DNA from: Candidatus Woesearchaeota archaeon
GTDB lineage: Archaea; Nanobdellota; Nanobdellia; Woesearchaeales; JAGWAF01
Direction: 5' to 3'
NCBI GenBank assembly: GCA_016932755.1
Contig: JAFGCE010000004.1
Span: 1 to 12,306 of the forward strand
Length of the DNA: 12,306 bases
Part shown: one piece after another, positions 1 to 5,523 of the stretch
How the letters are laid out: each line of letters opens with the position of its first letter
How positions within the stretch are numbered: position 1 is the first letter of the stretch
Translations under genes and position numbers: made by a program
Notes under the pieces: generated by a model
The model's database searches: none
Seen by the model: only the letters and a program-made list of their open reading frames with translations
Told to the model about the DNA's origin: nothing

Positions 1-512
1 AAGCAGGTATTGAATCTGCAGACCCAAGAATGAGAAGAGCTTATGGCAAAGCCGAAACAAATATTGCAGATATGCTGACTAAAGTTGAGCTGATGCTTTA
101 CCATGGAATACAGCTTCATGCCAGTTTTATCTTAGGAGGGAGAGGGGAGACAGAAGAATCAATGCGGGAAACAACAGAATTAGCAAGAAAATTGGTTGAT
201 TATGATAATGTCACCTGGGTGTTGATCAGCCCTCAGCTTATACTTCCTGGCAGTCCTGATTACAGAGAGTTATTGAAACAAGATGGAATGCATGAAAAAT
301 ATGCTGATGAAGATTTGATAGATATTGTTGAAATAAACCAGGATTTCTTAAGGCAATTTGCCTCTAGTTTAACAAGGGCGCAGATTATAGAAGAGATCAG
401 GAAAACATTTGAATGTATCAGAAGAAAGACTGAAAAACCTGTTCTGGATGTAAAAGGAGTTGTAAAGGAAGAAGAAGGGTATGTTAAACCAAGCAGGCGT
501 TATAGTGAATAA
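1..512 (+). CDS. Radical SAM protein, C-terminal part (5' truncated)
   Basis: The reading frame is open from base 3, before the first ATG at 30, so this is the 3' end of a gene that begins outside the window. The visible start reads AGIESADPRMRRAYGK, matching the radical SAM barrel segment in which a Gly-x-Glu-Ser turn precedes a Lys-rich helix. It is followed by FILGGRGETEESM, the usual 'GxPGET' type strand-turn-helix, and by ILPGSPDY, the end-of-barrel 'PGTxxY' type motif. The Cx3CxxC iron-sulfur motif would lie upstream and cannot be seen. The last 40 or so residues are charged and probably lie outside the barrel. B12-dependent or Elp3/MiaB-like radical SAM enzymes are all possible, so the substrate is unknown. 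Codon use is more A-ending (TTA, AGA, some CAA) than in the ribosomal and translation genes downstream. Confidence 0.8.
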   Translation, partial: AGIESADPRMRRAYGKAETNIADMLTKVELMLYHGIQLHASFILGGRGETEESMRETTELARKLVDYDNVTWVLISPQLILPGSPDYRELLKQDGMHEKYADEDLIDIVEINQDFLRQFASSLTRAQIIEEIRKTFECIRRKTEKPVLDVKGVVKEEEGYVKPSRRYSE

Positions 513-540
513 TTTTGTGCAAAACCCTGTTTTTCCAAAA

Positions 541-549
541 CTATATAAA
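541..549 (+). promoter_or_regulatory. TATA box of the mscS-like gene
   Basis: CTATATAAA is centred about 27 bp before the ATG at 573. This spacing puts transcription start at or next to the start codon, suggesting a leaderless mRNA. A short T-run (530-534) just upstream could end transcription of the preceding radical SAM gene. Confidence 0.6.
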
Positions 550-572
550 CCACTTCTGACATCATCTGTGCC

Positions 573-1145
573 ATGGCTGAATGGCTTAGCAATTTGTGGG
601 GATATTCTGAAAGGCTTGTTTCAGGGCTGCTTAACAACCTGATAGTTGCGGTTGTCATAATCCTTATAGGATTTATTCTCGGAAGGGTTCTTGGGAAGCT
701 TGTCCAGAAAGTGCTTCATGAGCTTGAGATTGACAGGATACTCAAGAAAACAGCGAAGATAAAGTTCAGCTTTGAAAAAGCCCTTGCAAAATTCATTGCT
801 TATTTTGTCTATTTTGTGGCAATAATAATTGCGCTGAACCAGCTTGGCCTGACAACAACAATCCTGCATATGATCTCAGCAGCAGTGCTTATCATTATTG
901 TGCTTTCAATAATCCTGGGAGTAAAGGATTTCATTCCCAACTTCCTTGCGGGAGTTCACATCTCAAGGAACAGGATTATCAAGGAGGGTGACAGGATAAA
1001 GATTAAGGGCACAGAAGGGGAAGTCACCGAGGTAGACCTCACAGAAGTCAAGGTGCGGACAAAATCAGGCGACATAATCTTCATACCAGCTTCGCTTTTT
1101 GTCAAGGAAGAATTTGTCAAGCTCGGCAGAAAAAGGAATTCTTAA
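573..1145 (+). CDS. Small MscS-type mechanosensitive ion channel
   Basis: The 190-residue protein has three hydrophobic segments (about 15-40, 70-90 and 95-117). They are followed by an MscS-like pore-to-beta transition, LGVKDFIPNFLAGVHI (115-130), and a beta domain, EGDRIKIKGTEGEVTEVDLTEV (138-159), ending at IIFIPAS (168-174). This matches the MscS order of pore helix TM3, then the 'GD-I-G-V' Sm-like beta domain. MscS channels sit in the cytoplasmic membrane and release solutes on hypo-osmotic shock. The protein stops soon after the beta domain, so the C-terminal alpha/beta cage domain of E. coli MscS is missing or minimal. IPAS stands where most relatives have IPN. The ATG at 573 fits the TATA box. 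The 3' end overlaps the convergent UPF0147 gene by 4 nt. Osmotic function is inferred from family. Confidence 0.85.
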   Translation: MAEWLSNLWGYSERLVSGLLNNLIVAVVIILIGFILGRVLGKLVQKVLHELEIDRILKKTAKIKFSFEKALAKFIAYFVYFVAIIIALNQLGLTTTILHMISAAVLIIIVLSIILGVKDFIPNFLAGVHISRNRIIKEGDRIKIKGTEGEVTEVDLTEVKVRTKSGDIIFIPASLFVKEEFVKLGRKRNS

Positions 1146-1387
1146 ATCATTTCAAGAAGGCTTACCACATTAAATATCTGGGTCCTTGTGTAAGGCTGGA
1201 GGTTTGAGTCTTCTGTTATCTCTTCAATTTCGTGCATTACCCTGCTTACCTTGATTGACTCTTCTGTGTCATCCTGCAGAAGGCTTATCATGGTTTCAAT
1301 CTTGGCTTTTATGTTCCTGGGCACTGTGCTGTCATCCTTCAGCTCGTTAAGTGCTACTATTATATTTATCATTGTCTCTTTGTCCAT
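1142..1387 (-). CDS. UPF0147 family protein
   Basis: This 81-residue, mostly alpha-helical acidic protein reads MDKETMINIIVALNELKDDS at its start and continues with VPRNIKAKIE and a C-terminal SNLQPYTRTQIFNVVSLLE. This pattern (a repeat-like helical protein with 'DxxVPRNIR' and 'RtqIwnvvSlLE') is that of UPF0147, a conserved archaeal family without an established function. It is the last gene of the - strand unit headed by tRNA-Pro, 1 nt after the pfdB stop codon, and it overlaps the end of the convergent mscS-like gene by 4 nt. Its position with prefoldin, KEOPS and ribosomal genes fits a housekeeping role around translation or protein folding, but that is context only. Confidence 0.9.
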   Translation of the reverse strand: MDKETMINIIVALNELKDDSTVPRNIKAKIETMISLLQDDTEESIKVSRVMHEIEEITEDSNLQPYTRTQIFNVVSLLEMI

Positions 1388-1388
1388 T

Positions 1389-1712
1389 TTATTCCTTCAT
1401 TTCGCTCAAGACTTCGCTCTGGAGCTTTTTTGTTTTCTCTTTGAGGTCATCTTCCTGCTTTTCAATGGATTTTATCCTCAGCTCCACCATCTCTTTTTTG
1501 GACTCAAGATCTTTTTTCAAATCCTCTTTTTTTGAGGCAACCATAATATTTCCGATTATCTTGTATGATTTGTCAGTTGATTCAAGCTCTTCAAGCGCTG
1601 AGGAAATCTCTATAAGCTGGGACTGGAACTGGTGCTTCTGCATCAGAAGGTTTTGAATGTTCTGCTCAAGAATTTGCATCCTCCCGATTTTTTCCTCAGT
1701 CTCGTTTGACAT
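1389..1712 (-). CDS. pfdB: Prefoldin subunit beta
   Basis: The protein (107 residues from the chosen ATG) consists of two long amphipathic helices joined by a beta-hairpin region around DKSYKIIGNIMVASKKEDL. This is the hallmark of the beta-class prefoldin subunit, close to the family's usual 115-120 residues. With alpha subunits it would form the jellyfish-shaped hexamer that binds unfolded proteins and passes them to the thermosome. A GTG at 1721 gives three more residues (VAK). I prefer the ATG at 1712 because AGGTG (1719-1723) would then lie 6 nt upstream as a Shine-Dalgarno site, but AGGAG (1726-1730) could equally serve the GTG. The 5' end overlaps pcc1 by 17 nt, suggesting translational coupling, and UPF0147 follows after 1 nt. 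Confidence 0.9.
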   Translation of the reverse strand: MSNETEEKIGRMQILEQNIQNLLMQKHQFQSQLIEISSALEELESTDKSYKIIGNIMVASKKEDLKKDLESKKEMVELRIKSIEKQEDDLKEKTKKLQSEVLSEMKE

Positions 1713-1941
1713 TTTTGCCACCTAACTCCTTCATTTTGCTGTAAACAGCAAGCGCCTGCAGAACAGCATTCATTGTCGCCCTGAAAGCAACAGCGTCTTT
1801 AGCCCCGATTTTCAGGGTTATGCTGCATTTGCTTTTTTTTATTTCAAAAGTTGACCGTTCCCTGCTTATTTTCTCAGGCAGCAGGCATTTGTATATTTTG
1901 TCAGGGTCTTCCTTGACTGTTATGTCCGCTTTATAGTTCAT
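1696..1941 (-). CDS. pcc1: KEOPS complex subunit Pcc1-like
   Basis: The 81-residue protein starts MNYKADITVKEDPDKIYKCL and continues with a SITLKIGAKDAVAFRATMNAVLQ segment. This is the Pcc1/CTAG pattern: an N-terminal strand, a helix, then a strand ending in 'I-x-A-x-D-x-x-A-x-R-A' and a long helix. Pcc1 dimerises and holds the Kae1 subunit of KEOPS, which makes t6A at position 37 of ANN-decoding tRNAs. The frame is open well upstream, but the ATG at 1941 is preferred: it overlaps the rpoP stop as ATGA and gives the family's usual length, while the upstream extension is only an out-of-frame reading of rpoP and the eL43 tail. Pcc1 beside rpl37ae, rpoP and pfdB is a familiar archaeal order. No other KEOPS subunit is in the window. 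Confidence 0.87.
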   Translation of the reverse strand: MNYKADITVKEDPDKIYKCLLPEKISRERSTFEIKKSKCSITLKIGAKDAVAFRATMNAVLQALAVYSKMKELGGKNVKRD

Positions 1942-2075
1942 CTTGCTTTTACTTTTGTTACAGTTGACCTTGCCTTGAACAGCATCTTGCTGCCGCAGTA
2001 AGGGCACCTGACTCTTTTGCCCATCATTTCGTCTGAAATTTTCTTGTTGCAGTAAAAGCACTTGTATCTTGTCAT
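1938..2075 (-). CDS. rpoP: DNA-directed RNA polymerase subunit Rpo12 (P)
   Basis: This 45-residue gene is short enough to be missed by length-filtered gene callers. Translation gives MTRYKCFYCNKKI, then RVRCPYCGSKMLFKARST and a basic end, KVKAR. The two CxxC pairs (C6/C9 and C24/C27) form the zinc ribbon of archaeal Rpo12, the counterpart of eukaryotic Rpb12/RPC10, which helps assemble the Rpo3-Rpo10-Rpo11 platform of RNA polymerase. Length and cysteine spacing match the family. It begins 2 nt after the eL43 stop and its TGA overlaps the pcc1 ATG (ATGA), so the three are almost certainly translated from one message. Confidence 0.93.
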   Translation of the reverse strand: MTRYKCFYCNKKISDEMMGKRVRCPYCGSKMLFKARSTVTKVKAR

Positions 2076-2077
2076 TT

Positions 2078-2446
2078 TTATTCTTCCTTAAGCTCCTCTT
2101 TTTCTTCTTTAACAGCTTCTTTTTTATTTTCCTTGTATTTCTTCGGCTTTTCTTCCTTTTTCTTTTTGGTCTTTTCTTCCTCAACTTCCTCTATAACTTC
2201 TTTCTTGACCTCTTCCTTAAGCACGATTTTTTTAGGAACAGTATAAGCCCTTCCTGTAAATACTGAACCGCACTTTTTGCAGTTCCAGATTCCTGCAGAA
2301 ACCCTTTTTACTTTGTCATCGGAGCAGTACGGGCATTTATGGCTTTTCCTCTGTTCTGCCTCTACCTTGGAGAACTTATGCCTCATCCTTCTGCCGTATC
2401 TTGAGCCGAATCTTCTTCCTGATGTTAATTCTTTTTCTAATGCCAT
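2078..2446 (-). CDS. rpl37ae: Ribosomal protein eL43 (L37Ae) with Lys/Glu-rich tail
   Basis: Residues 1 to about 73 are a typical L37Ae: a basic N-terminus (SGRRFGSRYGRRMRHKF), then a C4 zinc ribbon with CPYC (38-41) and CKKCG (56-60) around the conserved RVSAGIW segment, ending GRAYTVPKK. It binds 23S rRNA in the large subunit. The odd part is residues 74-122: about 49 residues made almost only of Lys, Glu and Val, not expected in the family, which normally ends shortly after the zinc ribbon. The coding strand there is a long purine-rich tract (about 2080-2225). The ATG lies only 16 nt after the 3' end of the tRNA-Pro gene and has no obvious Shine-Dalgarno site. It leads the protein-coding part of the operon, followed by rpoP after 2 nt. 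Confidence 0.92.
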   Translation of the reverse strand: MALEKELTSGRRFGSRYGRRMRHKFSKVEAEQRKSHKCPYCSDDKVKRVSAGIWNCKKCGSVFTGRAYTVPKKIVLKEEVKKEVIEEVEEEKTKKKKEEKPKKYKENKKEAVKEEKEELKEE

Positions 2447-2462
2447 TTTGTCTTGTTTAAGA

Positions 2463-2585
2463 TGGGGCTACCCGGAATTTCACCAGCGCCCACTTTTTGC
2501 TTTTTTTTGCAAACGGGCTACTGTTTTGAACCGGGGTCATCTGGTCCCAAACCAGAAAGGATAATCCAAGCTACCCCATAGCCCC
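2463..2585 (-). tRNA. tRNA-Pro (anticodon UGG) with intron in the T-loop
   Basis: The cloverleaf can be drawn by hand. The acceptor stem GGGGCTA (2585-2579) pairs with TAGCCCC (2470-2464), followed by discriminator A73 at 2463; CCA is not encoded. The D-arm holds GGGT, A14, G18G19 and A21. The anticodon stem TCTGG/CCAGA closes the loop TTTGGGA, placing anticodon UGG at 2549-2547 with G37, as usual for tRNA-Pro. The T-stem halves CCCGG and CCGGG are separated by 55 nt instead of 7. Removing 48 nt (2477-2524) restores the canonical T-loop TTCAAAT and a 75-nt tRNA. Sequence resemblance to other archaeal tRNA-Pro genes (GGGGTAGCTTGG, CCCGGTTCAAATCCGGG) supports identity. It reads CCA codons and, by wobble, other CCN codons. 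Confidence 0.93.
2477..2524 (-). other. tRNA intron at position 59/60 with bulge-helix-bulge
   Basis: This 48-nt insertion interrupts the T-loop. The exon tetramer TTCA (2530-2527) pairs with intron TGAA (2482-2479), forming a 4-bp central helix. Three-nucleotide bulges flank it: AAA (2526-2524) on the 5' side and ATT (2478-2476) on the 3' side. The T-stem CCCGG/CCGGG forms the outer helix. Inside the intron, CAG/CTG, GCCC/GGGC and TTTGC/GCAAA form an imperfect hairpin with an A-rich loop; one G (2483) is unpaired next to the central helix, so the motif is slightly relaxed. Cutting after the second base of each bulge, as the archaeal splicing endonuclease does, gives exact T-loop TTCAAAT. Confidence 0.88.
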
Positions 2586-2610
2586 ATTTACAGGCAATGA
2601 AACTGAGTTC

Positions 2611-2620
2611 ATTTTTAAAG
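2611..2620 (-). promoter_or_regulatory. TATA box of the tRNA-Pro operon
   Basis: On the minus strand CTTTAAAAAT, preceded by a purine-rich BRE-like CGAAAG, is centred about 30 bp before the tRNA 5' end. No other TATA-like site lies between the tRNA and the eL43 start, so this is the candidate promoter for the whole - strand unit down to UPF0147. Confidence 0.6.
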
Positions 2621-2648
2621 CTTTCGTTCTCTAAAGAAAAAGGTTACC

Positions 2649-2657
2649 TTTATAAAT
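2649..2657 (+). promoter_or_regulatory. TATA box of the aRF1 gene
   Basis: TTTATAAAT is centred about 26 bp before the ATG at 2679, consistent with a leaderless mRNA. It lies back to back with the tRNA-Pro promoter in the same 93-bp divergent region, which holds nothing else recognisable. Confidence 0.65.
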
Positions 2658-2678
2658 CTCTCATGAATTATAAATGAT

Positions 2679-3779
2679 ATGGCATTAACAGCAAAGCAGA
2701 GGTTTGAACTCAAGAAATTTGTGAAAGAGCTGGATAAATATAGGGGCAGGCATACAGAGCTTGTGACAGTTTACATTCCTCAGGGCTATGACCTCAATAA
2801 GGTAATCAACCACATAAAGCAGGAGCAGGGAACTGCTGCAAACATCAAGTCGTCTGCAACAAGAAAGAATGTCACAGACGCTCTTGAAAGGATGGTCCAG
2901 CATCTTAGGCTTTTCAAGGAGACTCCGCCGCACGGCCTGGCTGCTTTCTCAGGGAATGTTGCAGAAAGGGAGGGGCAGTCTGATGTAAAGGTATGGTCAA
3001 TCGAGCCTCCGGTTCCGCTTAAGACAAGAATTTACAGATGCGACAAGACATTCCAGCTTGACCTTCTGAGGGATATGCTGGATGTAAAGGAGATGTACGG
3101 CATGGTTGTGATGGACAGGAGGGATGCAACTATCGCGTTTCTCAAGGGAAAAACACTCATCCCGCTTGTGAGCACGCACTCGGAAGTTCCAGGCAAAACC
3201 AGGGCTGGGGGGCAGTCATCCCAGAGGTTTGAAAGACTGAGGGAAGGGGCAAAGAAAGACCATTTCAAAAAAGTGGCTGATTATATGAAAGACCAGTTTT
3301 TGGGGCAGAAAGAGCTTAAGGGAATCATGATAGGCGGGCCGAGCGTAACAACAAATGAATTTGTAAACGGTGATTACATCACAACAGAGCTGAAGAAAAA
3401 GGTGATTGCTGTAAAAGACCTGAGCTATACCGGTGATTTCGGGCTTCAGGAGCTTCTGGAAAAGTGTTCAGACGTGCTTTCAGCAGAGGAAGTTACTGCT
3501 GAAAAAGAGATAGTGCAGAAATTCCTTAACCTGCTTGCAAAAAATCCGGGCATGGTTACATACGGAGAGGCTGAAGTGGCAAAGGCGATTGAAATGGGGG
3601 CTGCAGATATCATTCTTTTGTCCGAAACTCTTGACGAGGAAAAAATCAGCGAGTTTGAGAAAAAAGCCCAGACAACAAATGTTGATGTAAGGATAATCTC
3701 AACCGAGACAAGGGAAGGGGTTCAGCTGAAAGACCTCGGAAAGATAGCAGCTATACTAAGGTACGAGATTAATTTCTAA
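2679..3779 (+). CDS. prf1: Peptide chain release factor aRF1, short form
   Basis: Archaeal class I release factor, which reads all three stop codons and triggers peptide release. Domain 1 carries NIKS (55-58) and YRCDKTF (119-125) for stop-codon reading. Domain 2 carries GGQ (177-179) in GKTRAGGQSSQRF, followed by the RLREGAKKDHFKKVAD helix. Domain 3 (about 255-366) ends in LGKIAAILRYEINF, as in the family. The protein has 366 residues, whereas archaeal aRF1 usually has about 410-420. The shortfall is in domain 3: IILLSETLD (311-319) is followed after three residues by ISEFEKKAQTTNVDVRIIST, so the minidomain (human eRF1 about 329-372) is missing. Termination should still work, since both catalytic motifs are intact. 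The ATG fits the TATA box. A metallopeptidase gene follows after 1 nt. Confidence 0.96.
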   Translation: MALTAKQRFELKKFVKELDKYRGRHTELVTVYIPQGYDLNKVINHIKQEQGTAANIKSSATRKNVTDALERMVQHLRLFKETPPHGLAAFSGNVAEREGQSDVKVWSIEPPVPLKTRIYRCDKTFQLDLLRDMLDVKEMYGMVVMDRRDATIAFLKGKTLIPLVSTHSEVPGKTRAGGQSSQRFERLREGAKKDHFKKVADYMKDQFLGQKELKGIMIGGPSVTTNEFVNGDYITTELKKKVIAVKDLSYTGDFGLQELLEKCSDVLSAEEVTAEKEIVQKFLNLLAKNPGMVTYGEAEVAKAIEMGAADIILLSETLDEEKISEFEKKAQTTNVDVRIISTETREGVQLKDLGKIAAILRYEINF

Positions 3780-3780
3780 A

Positions 3781-4452
3781 ATGGGGATGGTTGAAGAAGC
3801 TTTCAGGGGCATCTGGCCTGACAGGGAAATAAAATATGATTTTTCTATAAAATACTCCGGCAAGTTCAAGGGCTATAACGCAAATGTAAAGATGGCTGGC
3901 GGAAAAATAATGTTCAGCCTGAGCAGGAACTGGAAGCAGATAAGCAAGGATATCAAGATAGGGCTTCTGCAGGAGCTTTTGGCAAGGCTGTTTAACGAGA
4001 AAATCACAACCCCGAACATTGACCTTTACCACATATTCCTCAAAAAAGTGCATATTGCTGTCCCAAAAACAAAGACAGAGCCGATGCTTGAGGAATCATT
4101 CGGCAGGGTGAATGAGAAATTCTTTGCAGGAATAATAGAGCAGCCGAACCTTAAATGGAACAACAGCTCAACAAAGCTTGGAAGCTATGACTACGGCTCT
4201 GACACAATAACAATAAGCAGCATGCTGAAGAATGCTGACAGCGAAATGATTGACTATGTCATGTATCATGAGATACTGCACAAGAAGCATAAGTTCAGCT
4301 CAAAGAACGGAAGGCTCCACTACCACACAAGGGAGTTCAGGTCAAGCGAGAAATCCTTCCCTAATTCAGCTGTGATTGAGGAAAAGCTGAAGCATTTGAA
4401 GCCTGCGAGAAGCCAGGCAAAGAAAAAGTTCAGGTTTTTCAAATTCTTTTGA
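3781..4452 (+). CDS. SprT-like zinc metallopeptidase
   Basis: The 223-residue protein has an HEILH zinc motif at 163-167 in VMYHEILHKKHKF. A candidate third ligand is H182 (or H180) in RLHYHTREFRSSE, where SprT-type proteases have a conserved His before Phe. The strand SDTITISSML before the helix fits the same fold. SprT/Spartan relatives cleave DNA-protein crosslinks in eukaryotes, but the role of the archaeal forms is not settled. The N-terminal 100 residues have no motif I recognise, and the end is basic and aromatic (KKKFRFFKFF). No signal peptide is seen, so it is probably cytosolic. It starts 1 nt after the aRF1 stop and is surely co-transcribed with it. A second ATG two codons on (3787) is an equally possible start. 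The 3' end overlaps the convergent HPP gene by 14 nt. Confidence 0.75.
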   Translation: MGMVEEAFRGIWPDREIKYDFSIKYSGKFKGYNANVKMAGGKIMFSLSRNWKQISKDIKIGLLQELLARLFNEKITTPNIDLYHIFLKKVHIAVPKTKTEPMLEESFGRVNEKFFAGIIEQPNLKWNNSSTKLGSYDYGSDTITISSMLKNADSEMIDYVMYHEILHKKHKFSSKNGRLHYHTREFRSSEKSFPNSAVIEEKLKHLKPARSQAKKKFRFFKFF

Positions 4453-5059
4453 TGCCTCTTATTATCTTTCTCTCTTCCTTGATTAGCTCCTGCTCTTCTT
4501 CCATTATAAACTCGTAAACGAAGTCTTTTATTGAGAGATGGTCATAAACAAGATAAACAACCGCCCTCACTCCGACAAAAAGAACAACAGCCATGAAAAG
4601 CACATAGAAAAATTTTGATATGCCTTCAATAAAAAATACAAAGGCAATTGAAAACGAGATTGCAGGGGGATGGAAAACATTAAGCCAGTAAAGTATTATC
4701 ACAAGGAGGAAAAGAACAGCAAAAAGCTGAAACCTCAAAGAAACATTCCACCTTCTTAAGACTGTAATAAGAACAACAGTGAATATTGTTGATGTAACAT
4801 ATGCTGATATTATGGTGCCAAGCATGGTAAGGCGATGCCTGTACCTGTGCGTCAGAATAACAACAGATGCAACTATGCTTGCAAGCATGTCTATCCCTGC
4901 TGCTGAAAAATAATCAAGGAAAAAAGTGATTATGACTATCACAACACCCACAATCAGGGCAGGCAAAAAGTGGCCGTGCCATACATGCCTCTTTTTTTCT
5001 TTTTTCGCTTTTCTGCGCATTCCTATATCATTTTTTCCTGGATTTTTAAATATTTTCAT
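4439..5059 (-). CDS. HPP-family integral membrane protein
   Basis: The 206-residue protein starts with a basic stretch (residues 1-25) and has about five or six hydrophobic segments (roughly 31-50, 55-70, 82-100, 108-127, 133-148 and 150-173). The sequence NVFHPPAISFS (128-138) holds the His-Pro-Pro motif that names the HPP family. Some bacterial and plant HPP proteins have been linked to nitrite transport, but that function should not be assumed here. The tail after residue 175 is charged and probably cytoplasmic. The start is uncertain: ATG at 5059 is the longest, while an ATG at 5020 would place TATTTAAAAAT (about 5043-5053) at the usual distance of 28 bp and give 193 residues. It is a single-gene unit, divergent from aIF5A and overlapping the metallopeptidase gene by 14 nt. 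Confidence 0.75.
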   Translation of the reverse strand: MKIFKNPGKNDIGMRRKAKKEKKRHVWHGHFLPALIVGVVIVIITFFLDYFSAAGIDMLASIVASVVILTHRYRHRLTMLGTIISAYVTSTIFTVVLITVLRRWNVSLRFQLFAVLFLLVIILYWLNVFHPPAISFSIAFVFFIEGISKFFYVLFMAVVLFVGVRAVVYLVYDHLSIKDFVYEFIMEEEQELIKEERKIIRGIKRI

Positions 5060-5074
5060 TTAAAAAGCCGAAAC

Positions 5075-5083
5075 TTTTATAAA
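5075..5083 (+). promoter_or_regulatory. TATA box of the aIF5A operon
   Basis: TTTTATAAA is centred 30 bp before the ATG at 5109. No other TATA-like site precedes eL40, the protease or trmJ, whose spacings are 16, 22 and -4 nt, so it probably drives all four genes. Confidence 0.6.
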
Positions 5084-5108
5084 CATACCAAATTCCCATC
5101 TAGCTACA

Positions 5109-5507
5109 ATGGCTGAAGGTCACACAAAATTAGCATCAGTAAGCTCATTGCAAAAGGGCAGCTATGTTGTTGTAGACGGAGCTGCATGCAAGGTGGCTGA
5201 TACCCAGACATCAAGGCCTGGGAAGCACGGACACGCAAAAGTCAGAATCCAGGCTATCGGGCTTATTGACGGTAAAAAAAGGGATATAGTCATGCCTGGG
5301 CACGACAATGTAGAGGTGCCTATAGTTGAGAAGAAGACAGCACAGGTTCTGTCAATAAACGGGGATGTTGCAAATGTTATGGACTCTGAAACTTTTGAAA
5401 CTTTTGACCTCCAGATACCTGAAGAATTAAAAGGCCAGGTTGTTGAGGGATGCTCTGTGCTTTATTGGCTTATACTTTCAGACAAGGTCATGAAGCAGGT
5501 TAAATAA
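5109..5507 (+). CDS. Translation factor aIF5A
   Basis: The 132-residue protein has the full family layout: an N-terminal SH3-like domain with the hypusination loop TSRPGKHGHAKVR (34-46), and a C-terminal OB domain with DGDVAN/MDSETFETFDL-type strands. K39 in the PGKHG turn is the residue converted to deoxyhypusine or hypusine from a polyamine-derived aminobutyl group. The mature factor binds the ribosomal E site and relieves stalling, notably at prolines, and also helps termination. Length is normal for archaea. It opens a four-gene + strand operon with eL40, a membrane protease and trmJ. The polyamine genes speD and bpsA lie further along in the window, and a tRNA-Pro gene lies upstream. Confidence 0.97.
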   Translation: MAEGHTKLASVSSLQKGSYVVVDGAACKVADTQTSRPGKHGHAKVRIQAIGLIDGKKRDIVMPGHDNVEVPIVEKKTAQVLSINGDVANVMDSETFETFDLQIPEELKGQVVEGCSVLYWLILSDKVMKQVK

Positions 5508-5523
5508 ATAATATGAGGATAAA

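Noticed and set aside
1696..2184. A 162-residue minus-strand ORF starting with a very basic stretch
   Set aside because: Only its last 81 residues are real (Pcc1). The upstream part is the out-of-frame reading of rpoP and of the eL43 Lys/Glu tail, and the true ATG at 1941 overlaps the rpoP stop.
2277..2564. Plus-strand ORF of 95 residues crossing eL43 and the tRNA
   Set aside because: It lies antisense to a clear zinc-ribbon protein and a tRNA, shows no protein motif, and ends inside the tRNA gene.
2463..2585. Broken tRNA or pseudogene because the T-arm is interrupted
   Set aside because: All stems are intact, and removing the 48-nt bulge-helix-bulge intron gives a standard tRNA-Pro, so it is a split-by-intron gene and not a decayed one.
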